Assembly: GCA_017998475.1 (NCBI GenBank)
Contig: JAGODA010000154.1
Span: forward strand, 1-7,759
Reading direction: 5' to 3'
Length of the DNA: 7,759 nt
Source: Spirochaetota bacterium
Lineage (GTDB): Bacteria > Spirochaetota > UBA4802 > UBA5368
The notes beneath the pieces are model-generated. The model did not search any database and had not been told where the DNA came from. It was given only the letters and a program-made list of their open reading frames with translations. Made by a program: the position numbers and the translations under genes. This document shows, in pieces, positions 1 through 6,895 of the stretch. How positions within the stretch are numbered: position 1 is the first letter of the stretch; each line of letters begins with the position of its first letter.

Positions 1-744
1 ATCCTGCGCGGGAGGGGCGAGCGCCCGTACCCGCTCTTCGGTTTCGGCCTTTCGGAGGACGCGGACTACCGCCCCGAGGTGTCGAGCATCCACAACTCGA
101 TAGAGGGCGTGCGTTACACGCTCGAACGCCCCGCGCCCGGCGCGGTGATCGACCTCCGGGTGGCCGGCGGCTTCCATGTGTATAATTCGCTCGCGGCCTT
201 CGCGGCAGCTCACGCGGTCGGCATACCGGTGGAGACGATCGTCGGCGGGCTCTCCCGCCTTTCGACGGTCCCCGGGCGCTTCGACCGCATACGCTCGGAC
301 GACGGCTTCGGCGTGGTGGTGGACTACGCGCATACCGACGACGCGCTCGCCAAGCTGCTTCAGTCGGCGCGCGAGCTCTCGCCGCGGCGGCTCATCACCG
401 TCTTCGGCTGCGGCGGAAACCGGGATAAAACGAAACGGCCGCTCATGGGCCGCGCGGCGGCAAGTCTTTCCGACGTGGTGATCGTGACCAGCGACAATCC
501 GCGGAAGGAGGAGCCCGGCGCGATCATCAACGACATCCTGGCCGGCATGGAGGGGGCCCGGTACGACGTGGAGCCCGACCGCGAGCGCGCGATCGCCATG
601 GCGATCGAACGGGCGGAAGAGGGCGATATCGTGGTGATCGCCGGTAAGGGCCACGAGGACTACCAGATCGTCGGCACGGAAAAACGACATTTCGACGACC
701 GCGAGGTCGCCATGAAATATATCGCCGCGAGGTCGAAGCGATGA
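1..744 (+). CDS. murE: MurE, UDP-MurNAc-tripeptide synthetase, C-terminal half (5' end outside window)
   Basis: Cytoplasmic ATP-dependent ligase that adds the diamino acid (here probably meso-diaminopimelate) to UDP-MurNAc-L-Ala-D-Glu. The reading frame is open from base 1, so the gene begins upstream; 247 codons are visible against about 495 residues in E. coli MurE. The N-terminal UDP-binding domain and ATP P-loop are missing from view. The visible part has the end of the central domain (NSLAAF near codon 62), the domain junction PGRFDRI followed by VDYAHTDDAL, then the C-terminal Mur ligase domain with VFGCGGNRDKTKRPLMG, the amino-acid selectivity motif DNPR (codons 165-168) and AGKGHEDYQ (codons 214-222). 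These match E. coli MurE closely as I recall it. DNPR is the family marker for meso-DAP rather than L-lysine. A GTG at 79 is internal, not the start. The stop overlaps the murF start by 4 bp (ATGA), so the two are probably translationally coupled. Confidence 0.97.
   Translation: MLRGRGERPYPLFGFGLSEDADYRPEVSSIHNSIEGVRYTLERPAPGAVIDLRVAGGFHVYNSLAAFAAAHAVGIPVETIVGGLSRLSTVPGRFDRIRSDDGFGVVVDYAHTDDALAKLLQSARELSPRRLITVFGCGGNRDKTKRPLMGRAAASLSDVVIVTSDNPRKEEPGAIINDILAGMEGARYDVEPDRERAIAMAIERAEEGDIVVIAGKGHEDYQIVGTEKRHFDDREVAMKYIAARSKR
729..732 (+). promoter_or_regulatory. Shine-Dalgarno for murF
   Basis: GAGG lies 8 nt upstream of the murF ATG at 741, inside the last codons of murE. It supports the ATG at 741 as the start and reuse of ribosomes at the ATGA overlap. 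Confidence 0.55.
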
Positions 745-2129
745 AGGTGCGCTACGAATCGACCATGGGGGCGGTCGCGGCCGCCTGCGGCGGACGGCTC
801 CTCGCCGGCGATGCCTCGGCCCGGGTTGAAACCATCACGACCGATTCGCGGGAGCTCGGGTCCCGGAACCTGTTCGTTCCGCTCGCCGGGGAAAAGTACG
901 ACGGCCACGACTACATCGAGCCTCTTGCCAAAAGCGGGGCGCTCGCCGGCTTCCTCACCGCGCGCGAATCCGACCGTGCCCCGGCCGAGCGGCACGGCGT
1001 CGCGGCGGTGCTCTGCGGCGATACGCTCGCCGCGTACGGGGCGCTTGCCTCCTCGCACCGCTCATCGATGAAGGCCGGAATCATCGCCATCACCGGCACC
1101 AACGGGAAGACGACCACCAAGGAGCTTCTGTACGCGGTGCTCTCGGAAAAATACCGCTGCCTGCGAAACGAGAAGAACTACAACAACGAAATCGGTCTCC
1201 CGTATACGCTCCTCCATCTGCGTCCCGAGCACGAGCTTGCCGTCGTCGAGCTCGGCATGAACCACGCGGGAGAGATCGACAGGCTTTCGCGCATCGCGCG
1301 CCCCGACATCGCCGTCATCACCAACATCGGCGAGGGGCACCTCGAGTTTCTGGGCTCGGTGGAGGGAGTGGCCCGCGCGAAGGCCGAGATCCTTTCGGGG
1401 CTCGTCCCCGGCGGGAAGATATTTCTGAACCGTGATACGGAATGCTTCGACACTCTCTGCGACGCGGCCCGGTCGCGCGACTGCCGGATCGTTACATTCG
1501 GTCTGTACGAAAACGCCCTGGTGCGCGCAGAGGATTATTCGCTCGGCGTGGACGAATGCTCCGTCACCGTTCGCGGCGAAACATACCGCGCCCAGGTGTA
1601 CGGCATCCACAACGTGTACAACCTGCTGCCTGTCGTGGCCATCGCGCTCGAGCTGGGGCTGGAGCCCGACAGTATCAGGAGGGCGCTCGCTTCGTTCAGG
1701 AACATCGACAAGCGCTCGCAGGTGGTGGAGCGGGGATTCGTGCTTATCGACGACACCTATAATTCCAATCCGCTGTCCACGCGCTACGCGCTGATGTCCA
1801 TCGCGGCGATCTTTACCGGCCGCCGCAAGGTCGCCGTTCTGGCCGACATGAAGGAGCTCGGCGGTTCCTCGGCCGCGTTTCACGAGAGGGTGGGCGGAAT
1901 GCTCGTCGACTACGGGTTCGACATGCTGTGCGCGTTCGGCGAGGACGCGCGGCATTATGTGAGCGGCGCGCTGGCCGCGGGCATGAAACGGGAGGCGGCG
2001 CGCCACTTCGACGACAGGGGAGAGCTCGCGGAATTCCTGAAGGGTGCGCTTTCGAAGGACGATGTCGTGCTCGTAAAGGGCTCGCGCTCTATGAAAATGG
2101 AGGAGGTGGCGGACGCGCTCGTCCGGTAA
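741..2129 (+). CDS. murF: MurF, UDP-MurNAc-tripeptide:D-Ala-D-Ala ligase
   Basis: Cytoplasmic ligase that adds D-Ala-D-Ala to the UDP-MurNAc-tripeptide using ATP, the last soluble step before MraY. The gene is complete at 462 residues (E. coli MurF is about 452). The N-terminal substrate-binding domain includes TDSRELGSRNLFVPLAGEKY, a typical MurF/MurE opening. The central ATPase domain has the P-loop GTNGKTTT (residues 119-126), NEKNYNNEIGLP, VVELGMNHAGEI and TNIGEGHLEFLGS. Lys214 in RAKAEI sits at the position that is carbamylated in Mur ligases. The C-terminal domain has DDTYNSNP (337-344) and ends with VLVKGSRSMKMEEV, both characteristic of MurF and absent from MurE. The ATG at 741 overlaps the murE stop and has GAGG 8 nt upstream. 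Nothing is truncated or odd. Confidence 0.98.
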   Translation: MKVRYESTMGAVAAACGGRLLAGDASARVETITTDSRELGSRNLFVPLAGEKYDGHDYIEPLAKSGALAGFLTARESDRAPAERHGVAAVLCGDTLAAYGALASSHRSSMKAGIIAITGTNGKTTTKELLYAVLSEKYRCLRNEKNYNNEIGLPYTLLHLRPEHELAVVELGMNHAGEIDRLSRIARPDIAVITNIGEGHLEFLGSVEGVARAKAEILSGLVPGGKIFLNRDTECFDTLCDAARSRDCRIVTFGLYENALVRAEDYSLGVDECSVTVRGETYRAQVYGIHNVYNLLPVVAIALELGLEPDSIRRALASFRNIDKRSQVVERGFVLIDDTYNSNPLSTRYALMSIAAIFTGRRKVAVLADMKELGGSSAAFHERVGGMLVDYGFDMLCAFGEDARHYVSGALAAGMKREAARHFDDRGELAEFLKGALSKDDVVLVKGSRSMKMEEVADALVR

Positions 2130-2134
2130 TCGCG

Positions 2135-3220
2135 ATGTTCTATCATTTTATACTGCCGCTGCAGGAGTACGTCTCGTTCCTCAGGCTCTTTCAGTACATC
2201 ACCTTCCGCTCGGCCTATGCCGCGTTGACCGCCCTCGTCCTGGTGCTTCTGCTCGGCAACCTGGTAATCCGCTGGCTCCGGCGGATGAAGCTCGGCGAGG
2301 AGATCCGCGAACTCGGGCCCGAGAGTCATCGCTCCAAGGCCGGAACGCCGACCATGGGCGGGCTTCTCATCCTCGGCGCGGTGCTGGTTTCGATCCTCCT
2401 GTGGGGCAATTTCCGGAACCATTATCTCATCGTTCTCGCCGCGGCGACGCTCCTCCTGGGAATTCTCGGTTTCGTCGATGATTATACGAAGTCCATTTTA
2501 AAGAATAAGAACGGCCTGCCGGCCCGCATGAAGCTGTTTTTTCAGGTCGCCATCGCCCTCGGCGCCGCCCTCGTGATCTATTATTATCCCTCAAACCGCG
2601 AGTACACGACCAGGCTTTTCATCCCCTTTTTCAACGAGGCGGTGCTGGATATGTCCTACCTATGGATAGCCTTCGCGGTGATCGTGGTGGTGGGAAGCTC
2701 AAACGCGGTCAACCTTACCGACGGTCTCGACGGGCTCGCGATCGGTTCGGTGATCAGCGTCGCGGTGAGCCTTGGGATCATGACCTATCTGTCGGGCAAC
2801 GTGAAGATCGCGGCGTACCTGCGCATCCCGTACATTCCCCACGGGGCCGAGCTGACGGTCTTTCTCTCCGCGCTGGTAGGCGCTTCGCTGGGATTCCTCT
2901 GGTTCAACAGCAACCCGGCCTCGGTGTTCATGGGGGACACGGGATCGCTCGCGCTTGGCGGGATCGTCGGCATCGTCGCGATAATGATAAAGAAGGAAGT
3001 GTTCCTCTTTATCGTCGGGGGCGTGTTCGTCGTCGAGGCTCTGTCGGTCATTCTGCAGGTGGCCTCGTATCGCCTCAGGAAAAAGAGGATATTCAAGATG
3101 GCGCCTGTACATCACCACTTCGAGCTTTCCGGCTGGCCCGAGCAGAAGGTGGTGGTTCGCATGTGGATCCTCGGGATCATTCTGGCGATACTCGGCCTGA
3201 GTTCGCTCAAGATATTGTAG
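2135..3220 (+). CDS. mraY: MraY, phospho-MurNAc-pentapeptide translocase
   Basis: Polytopic inner-membrane enzyme that transfers phospho-MurNAc-pentapeptide from UDP to undecaprenyl phosphate, giving lipid I. From ATG 2135 it has 361 residues, against 360 in E. coli, and about ten hydrophobic segments. Family motifs in order are GPESHRSKAGTPTMGG (61-76), GFVDDYTKS with the Mg-site/catalytic pair Asp115-Asp116 (same numbers as in E. coli), NAVNLTDGLDG (190-200), FMGDTGSLALGG with Asp268 (E. coli Asp267), and the triple histidine in APVHHHFE (His326-328), followed by GWPEQKVVVR. The open frame extends upstream to 1928, but that part overlaps murF, is not MraY-like, and offers no start codon close to 2135, so ATG 2135 is preferred. 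No clear Shine-Dalgarno precedes it; the start lies 6 nt after the murF stop, suggesting reinitiation. Confidence 0.98.
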   Translation: MFYHFILPLQEYVSFLRLFQYITFRSAYAALTALVLVLLLGNLVIRWLRRMKLGEEIRELGPESHRSKAGTPTMGGLLILGAVLVSILLWGNFRNHYLIVLAAATLLLGILGFVDDYTKSILKNKNGLPARMKLFFQVAIALGAALVIYYYPSNREYTTRLFIPFFNEAVLDMSYLWIAFAVIVVVGSSNAVNLTDGLDGLAIGSVISVAVSLGIMTYLSGNVKIAAYLRIPYIPHGAELTVFLSALVGASLGFLWFNSNPASVFMGDTGSLALGGIVGIVAIMIKKEVFLFIVGGVFVVEALSVILQVASYRLRKKRIFKMAPVHHHFELSGWPEQKVVVRMWILGIILAILGLSSLKIL

Positions 3221-3224
3221 GACG

Positions 3225-4622
3225 ATGGATGGAATGAAGATCGGTCCGGAAAACTCCGTGCTCGTCGTCGGCCTGGGATACAGGTCCGGGCTCGCCGCCG
3301 CGAATTTCCTCGCGGCGAAGGGCTGCCGGGTGCTGGTCTCCGATGTCAGGGGCCGCGATGAGCTCGCCGACACGATCGCCCGTCTTGCCGCGGGCGTCGA
3401 GGTGTTCGCGGGGAACCAGAAGCCCTCGCTCCTCGACCGCGGCGTCGACCTCGTCGTGCTCAGTCCGGGCGTCCCCGCGAGCATTCCGCTCGTCACCGAG
3501 GCCCGCAAACGGGGCGTCCCCGTAATCGCCGAGATAGAGCTGGCGTTCCGGTTCCTGCGCGGCCGAGTGGTGGCGATAACCGGCACCGACGGCAAGTCGA
3601 CCACCACGAGCCTGGTGGGGCACCTGCTCCGCGCGCTGGGGTTCCGGGCGCTCGTCGGCGGCAACATCGGCATTCCGCTCGTGTCGCTGGTGGACGAGAG
3701 CACCGACGACACGGTGAGCGTGATAGAGCTGTCATCGTTCCAGCTCGAAACCATTGAAAGCTTCAGGCCGCATGTTGCGGCCATACTGAACATAGGCACC
3801 GATCACCTGGACCGCTACGAGTCGATGGATGAATATTTCCGGGCAAAGCTCCGTATCGCGATGAACCAGACGCCGGACGACGGCTTCGTCTACAACATGG
3901 ACGATCCCGTGCTCGCCTCGGGGATCGGCGCGGTGAGGGCCCGCCGGCTCGGCTTTTCCATGACGAACACCGGCGCGGCCGCCTTCATGGAAAAGGACAC
4001 CGTCTTCATCCGCGACGCGGGTGCCGTGAAGGGTATCCTCGACCCCTCGCGCATGAGGATCATCGGCGTGCATAACGTGCAGAACGCGATGGCGGCCCTG
4101 CTCATGGTCGTCGCCCTCGTGCGCATGGCGGGCGGCGAGCCCGATTATCCCCTGCTGGCGGAGGCCTGTTATTCCTTCGAGGGGCTCGCGCATCGCATGG
4201 AACGTATCGGCTCCTTCGAGGGTCGCCAGTTCATCAACGATTCCAAGGCCACCACGGTCGGCGCGGTCGAGATGGCGCTGAAAAGCCTGCGGGGCGGCGT
4301 GGTGCTGATACTGGGAGGACGCACAAAGGGAGATGATTATTCCCGTCTGCTCGCTACCGTGAAGGAGCGGGTCAAGCACCTTGTGCTGATCGGAGAATCG
4401 ACCGGCGAGTTCGCCCGGATATTCGCGGAGGTTCCCTCATCGACGGCGGTCGACATGGACGACGCGGTGGCCCGGGCGATGGACGCCAGCGGCAGCGGGG
4501 ATGTCATCCTGCTGTCGCCCGCGTGCGCGTCGTACGACATGTTCCGGAATTTCGAGGAACGCGGAGAGTCCTTCAGGGAATCGTTCGGGAGGCTCGTGTC
4601 GGGGGAGATTTCATGGACCTGA
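3225..4622 (+). CDS. murD: MurD, UDP-MurNAc-L-alanine:D-glutamate ligase
   Basis: Cytoplasmic ligase that adds D-glutamate to UDP-MurNAc-L-Ala. The gene is complete at 465 residues (E. coli 438). The N-terminal Rossmann-like UDP-binding domain has VLVVGLGYRSGLAAA (12-26) and VLSPGVP. The central ATPase domain has P-loop GTDGKSTTT (120-128), GGNIGIP, ELSSFQLETIES and ILNIGTDHLDRY. Lys208 in RAKLRI is the likely carbamylated lysine. The C-terminal domain has HRMERIG, INDSKATTVGAVE (Lys341) and LLSPACASYDMFRNFEERG, which is the signature MurD ending. The P-loop reads Asp where E. coli has Asn, and the glycine loop is one residue longer than GLGLTG of E. coli. The start is not certain: an in-frame ATG at 3234 would remove only three residues, and AGGA at 3219-3222 is 2 nt from the first and 11 nt from the second. 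The 3' end overlaps ftsW by 10 bp. Confidence 0.98.
   Translation: MDGMKIGPENSVLVVGLGYRSGLAAANFLAAKGCRVLVSDVRGRDELADTIARLAAGVEVFAGNQKPSLLDRGVDLVVLSPGVPASIPLVTEARKRGVPVIAEIELAFRFLRGRVVAITGTDGKSTTTSLVGHLLRALGFRALVGGNIGIPLVSLVDESTDDTVSVIELSSFQLETIESFRPHVAAILNIGTDHLDRYESMDEYFRAKLRIAMNQTPDDGFVYNMDDPVLASGIGAVRARRLGFSMTNTGAAAFMEKDTVFIRDAGAVKGILDPSRMRIIGVHNVQNAMAALLMVVALVRMAGGEPDYPLLAEACYSFEGLAHRMERIGSFEGRQFINDSKATTVGAVEMALKSLRGGVVLILGGRTKGDDYSRLLATVKERVKHLVLIGESTGEFARIFAEVPSSTAVDMDDAVARAMDASGSGDVILLSPACASYDMFRNFEERGESFRESFGRLVSGEISWT
4604..4607 (+). promoter_or_regulatory. Shine-Dalgarno for ftsW
   Basis: GGAG, within a GGGGGAG run at 4601-4607, lies 5 nt upstream of ATG 4613 inside the end of murD. 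It picks ATG 4613 over an upstream in-frame ATG at 4523, which would lie deep inside the conserved C-terminus of murD. Confidence 0.65.
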
Positions 4623-5773
4623 AATCGGTAATCGACACCCGCAGGCGCGGCGAGCCCGACATCGCGTTCTTCGTCATCGTCCTTCTCCTCGCGGCCATCG
4701 GCATCGCCATGAGCTACAGCGCGAGCGCCGTCGTCGCGGCGCGCAACTTCGGCGACTCCTTCCATTTCCTGAAGCGGCAGGCGGTGTGGTTCGTCGCCGG
4801 GTTCGCGCTTCTCTTTCTGGTGCAGCGTTTCGATTACCGCAATTACATCAGGCACACCAAGATAATGCTTTTCGTTTCGATCGTACTGCTTGTGCTCGTC
4901 CTCGTACCGGGGGTCGGACACAGCGTGAAGGGCTCCGCCCGCTGGCTGGGCGGCGGCGCACTCGCGTTTCAGCCATCCGAGTTCGTGAAGATATTCGTCG
5001 TTATTTACCTCGCGAAGGTCTTCTCGTCCGAACCAGAGGGAAGGGGAAACCAGGTCGTTCAGCTCCTTGTCCCCGTAGTGGTGGTGGCCCTCATCTTCAT
5101 TCTCGTCATGATGCAGCCGGATTTCGGCACCGCGATCGATCTGTTGCTGGTCTCGGTCTTCGTGCTTTTCGTGTCGGGCTTCCCGTTCTTTTATATCGCC
5201 GCGCTCTTCGTCACCAGCATCCCTATGTTCTATCTGCTGGTCTACCAGGTTGGCTACCGCAAGGACCGCATGCTGGCGTACCTGGATCCCTGGAAGGATC
5301 CCTACGGAATCGGTTATCACGTCATCCAGTCGTTCACGGCGTTCCGCCGGGGCGGCTTTTATGGGGTGGGACTGGGATACGGCGCGCAGAAGATAAAGAG
5401 GCTCCCGGAACCGCATACCGATTTCGTTTTCGCGGTCATCGCGGAGGAGACGGGGCTCCTCGGGACGATCCTGGTGCTAGGACTATTCTGCGCGCTCTTT
5501 TTCAAGGGGATGAGGATCGCCCAGGGCGCTCCGGACGAGTTCGGGCGTCTGCTCGCCATGGGGCTCACACTGCTTGTGGTGCTCCAGGCCTTTCTCAACA
5601 TCGGGGTCGTTACCGGCAGCCTGCCGACCACCGGCATTCCGCTGCCGTTTATCAGCTACGGCGGGTCATCGCTGCTCTCCACGCTCGTGGCAATGGGAAT
5701 AGTATTGAATATTTCGCGTTACAGAGAGGTAATGCAGGAAGAGCTTAAACTCTCTGAAGAGGTCTGGAGATGA
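4613..5773 (+). CDS. ftsW: FtsW, SEDS-family division glycosyltransferase
   Basis: Integral membrane peptidoglycan polymerase of the SEDS family. It acts at the division septum with its partner transpeptidase FtsI (PBP3), linking lipid II into glycan strands. From ATG 4613 it has 386 residues, close to the usual FtsW/RodA length, with about ten hydrophobic segments after a short charged cytoplasmic N-terminus (TRRRGEPD). Visible motifs are MSYSAS (33-38), LKRQAVWF, GSARWL followed by FQPSEFVK (108-126), MMQPDFGTA, YLDPWKDPYG, and LPEPHTDF with Asp270 as the catalytic acid equivalent of SEDS enzymes. Near the end is PFISYGGSS (345-353). RodA is a close relative; the position between murD and murG favours FtsW. 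A start at 4523 would lengthen the N-terminus with murD-overlapping, arginine-rich sequence and is not credible. The stop overlaps the murG start by 4 bp. Confidence 0.95.
   Translation: MDLKSVIDTRRRGEPDIAFFVIVLLLAAIGIAMSYSASAVVAARNFGDSFHFLKRQAVWFVAGFALLFLVQRFDYRNYIRHTKIMLFVSIVLLVLVLVPGVGHSVKGSARWLGGGALAFQPSEFVKIFVVIYLAKVFSSEPEGRGNQVVQLLVPVVVVALIFILVMMQPDFGTAIDLLLVSVFVLFVSGFPFFYIAALFVTSIPMFYLLVYQVGYRKDRMLAYLDPWKDPYGIGYHVIQSFTAFRRGGFYGVGLGYGAQKIKRLPEPHTDFVFAVIAEETGLLGTILVLGLFCALFFKGMRIAQGAPDEFGRLLAMGLTLLVVLQAFLNIGVVTGSLPTTGIPLPFISYGGSSLLSTLVAMGIVLNISRYREVMQEELKLSEEVWR
5758..5762 (+). promoter_or_regulatory. Shine-Dalgarno for murG
   Basis: AGAGG ends 7 nt before ATG 5770, inside the last codons of ftsW. 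It supports that ATG, which forms an ATGA overlap with the ftsW stop. Confidence 0.65.
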
Positions 5774-6894
5774 ATTCAAACACACTGCTCATCGTCGGCG
5801 GCGGGACCGGGGGCCATATAAGCCCCGGGGTCGCGCTGTACGAGGAGTTCGTCGCCGCCGGAGCCCGCGCGTTTTTCCTGACGGGGAAAAAGGACGCGCG
5901 CTTTTCCTCGCTGAGGGACGTGGCGGAAGGCGATCTGATCTACTACCGCGCGCCGTCGTTCAGCAGGAACATCGTGAAGCTTCCTTTCTTCGCCCTGGGA
6001 TTCGCCGCGGCCGTTCTCCGCGCGTATGTCATCATCAAGAAGAAGCGCGTCGAAGCGGTCATCGGTATGGGCGGCTATGTTTCGGCGCCGGCGCTCGTCG
6101 CGGCGAGAATGGCCGGCGTGCCGCTCTTCCTCTGCGAGCAGAATACGGTGCCGGGAAAGGTGACGGCGTTTTTCGCGGGCAGCGCCCGGGCCGTTTATAC
6201 GACATTCGAGTCGACCCGCGACTACGTCAGAAAAGAGCTGCGCGACAGGCCCGTGCTGGCAGGCAATCCCATACGGAAAAAGGTTCTCGCCGCGCCCGAC
6301 AGGGAGAGCGCGCGCCGCGCTTTCAATATGCGGCACTGCAAAAAGGTAATTCTGGCGATCGGGGGAAGCCAGGGCGCGATGACGATCAACGAGCTGGTGC
6401 TGGGGCTCAAGGCTTCCTATCCGGGTGAGTTCAAGGACGTCGGAATCATCTGGAGCACGGGCGGTCTTTCGTACGAAAAGTACAAACAGGCCGTGCAGCG
6501 TATCGGCGACACGGGCTCGCTGTACATGTCGCCCTTCATCGATGAGGTCGGGGCCGCCTATATGGCCAGCGATATCGCCATCAGCCGGTCCGGATCGGGG
6601 GTGATGGTGGAGCTGGCCGCCATGGGCGTTCCGTCCATCCTGATTCCGTTTCCCTACGCGGCGATGGACCATCAGGACAGGAACGCCGACGAGTTCGTGA
6701 AGGCCGGGGCCTCGGTGAAGATAGCGAACGCCGACGCGGTGCCCGAAAAGGTGTTCCCCGCACTCTCGGAGCTTCTGGGGAACCCCACGCTGCTTTCGAG
6801 AATGTCGGCGCGCGCCAGAGAGGCCGCGAGGCCGGACGCGGCGGCGGCGGTCGTGAAATCGGTTATGGAGACCATTTCGGTCAGGCAGGCGTAA
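5770..6894 (+). CDS. murG: MurG, lipid II synthase (UDP-GlcNAc transferase)
   Basis: Peripheral inner-membrane glycosyltransferase (GT-B fold, family GT28) that transfers GlcNAc from UDP-GlcNAc to lipid I on the cytoplasmic face, giving lipid II. The gene is complete at 374 residues, slightly longer than E. coli MurG (355). The N-terminal acceptor domain has the glycine-rich loop GGGTGGHISPG (10-20) with the conserved His16, GMGGYVSAP (99-107) and EQNTVPGK (123-130). A hydrophobic, basic stretch near residues 62-92 (from NIVKLPFFALGF to IIKKKR) could help membrane contact. The C-terminal donor domain has GGSQGAMTINE (198-208), the uridine/ribose-binding region SRSGSGVMVELAAMG with Glu281, and PYAAMDHQDRNA (295-306) with Gln302. 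The donor motif departs from the SRAGAxTxxE form I expect, though the glutamate is kept. The start is supported by AGAGG 7 nt upstream. Confidence 0.97.
   Translation: MNSNTLLIVGGGTGGHISPGVALYEEFVAAGARAFFLTGKKDARFSSLRDVAEGDLIYYRAPSFSRNIVKLPFFALGFAAAVLRAYVIIKKKRVEAVIGMGGYVSAPALVAARMAGVPLFLCEQNTVPGKVTAFFAGSARAVYTTFESTRDYVRKELRDRPVLAGNPIRKKVLAAPDRESARRAFNMRHCKKVILAIGGSQGAMTINELVLGLKASYPGEFKDVGIIWSTGGLSYEKYKQAVQRIGDTGSLYMSPFIDEVGAAYMASDIAISRSGSGVMVELAAMGVPSILIPFPYAAMDHQDRNADEFVKAGASVKIANADAVPEKVFPALSELLGNPTLLSRMSARAREAARPDAAAAVVKSVMETISVRQA
6886..6889 (+). promoter_or_regulatory. Possible weak Shine-Dalgarno for murC
   Basis: CAGG lies 6 nt before the GTG at 6896, inside the end of murG. The match is short, so it supports the GTG start only modestly. 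The later ATG at 6917 has no better site upstream. Confidence 0.35.
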
Positions 6895-6895
6895 C

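Noticed and set aside
1062..2006. 314-codon open frame on the - strand inside murF
   Set aside because: Fully antisense to a complete, well-conserved gene and without recognisable protein features.
1928..2134. N-terminal extension of MraY upstream of ATG 2135
   Set aside because: It overlaps the conserved C-terminus of murF, is Arg/Gly-rich and unlike MraY, and the 361-residue form from 2135 matches the family length and motif numbering.
2699..3799. 366-codon open frame on the - strand across mraY and murD
   Set aside because: A shadow of high third-position GC. The translation is low-complexity and charged, with no family motif, and it spans a gene boundary of the real operon.
4523..4612. 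N-terminal extension of FtsW from ATG 4523
   Set aside because: It overlaps the conserved MurD ending. ATG 4613 has a good ribosome site at the right distance and gives a normal FtsW N-terminus.
4337..5416. 359-codon open frame on the - strand across murD and ftsW
   Set aside because: Rich in His, Asp, Glu and Arg, as expected from reading hydrophobic membrane codons backwards. No domain is visible.
4501..5748. 415-codon + strand open frame overlapping ftsW in another frame
   Set aside because: Highly arginine-rich, with no membrane segments or motifs. ftsW in the competing frame has all SEDS motifs.
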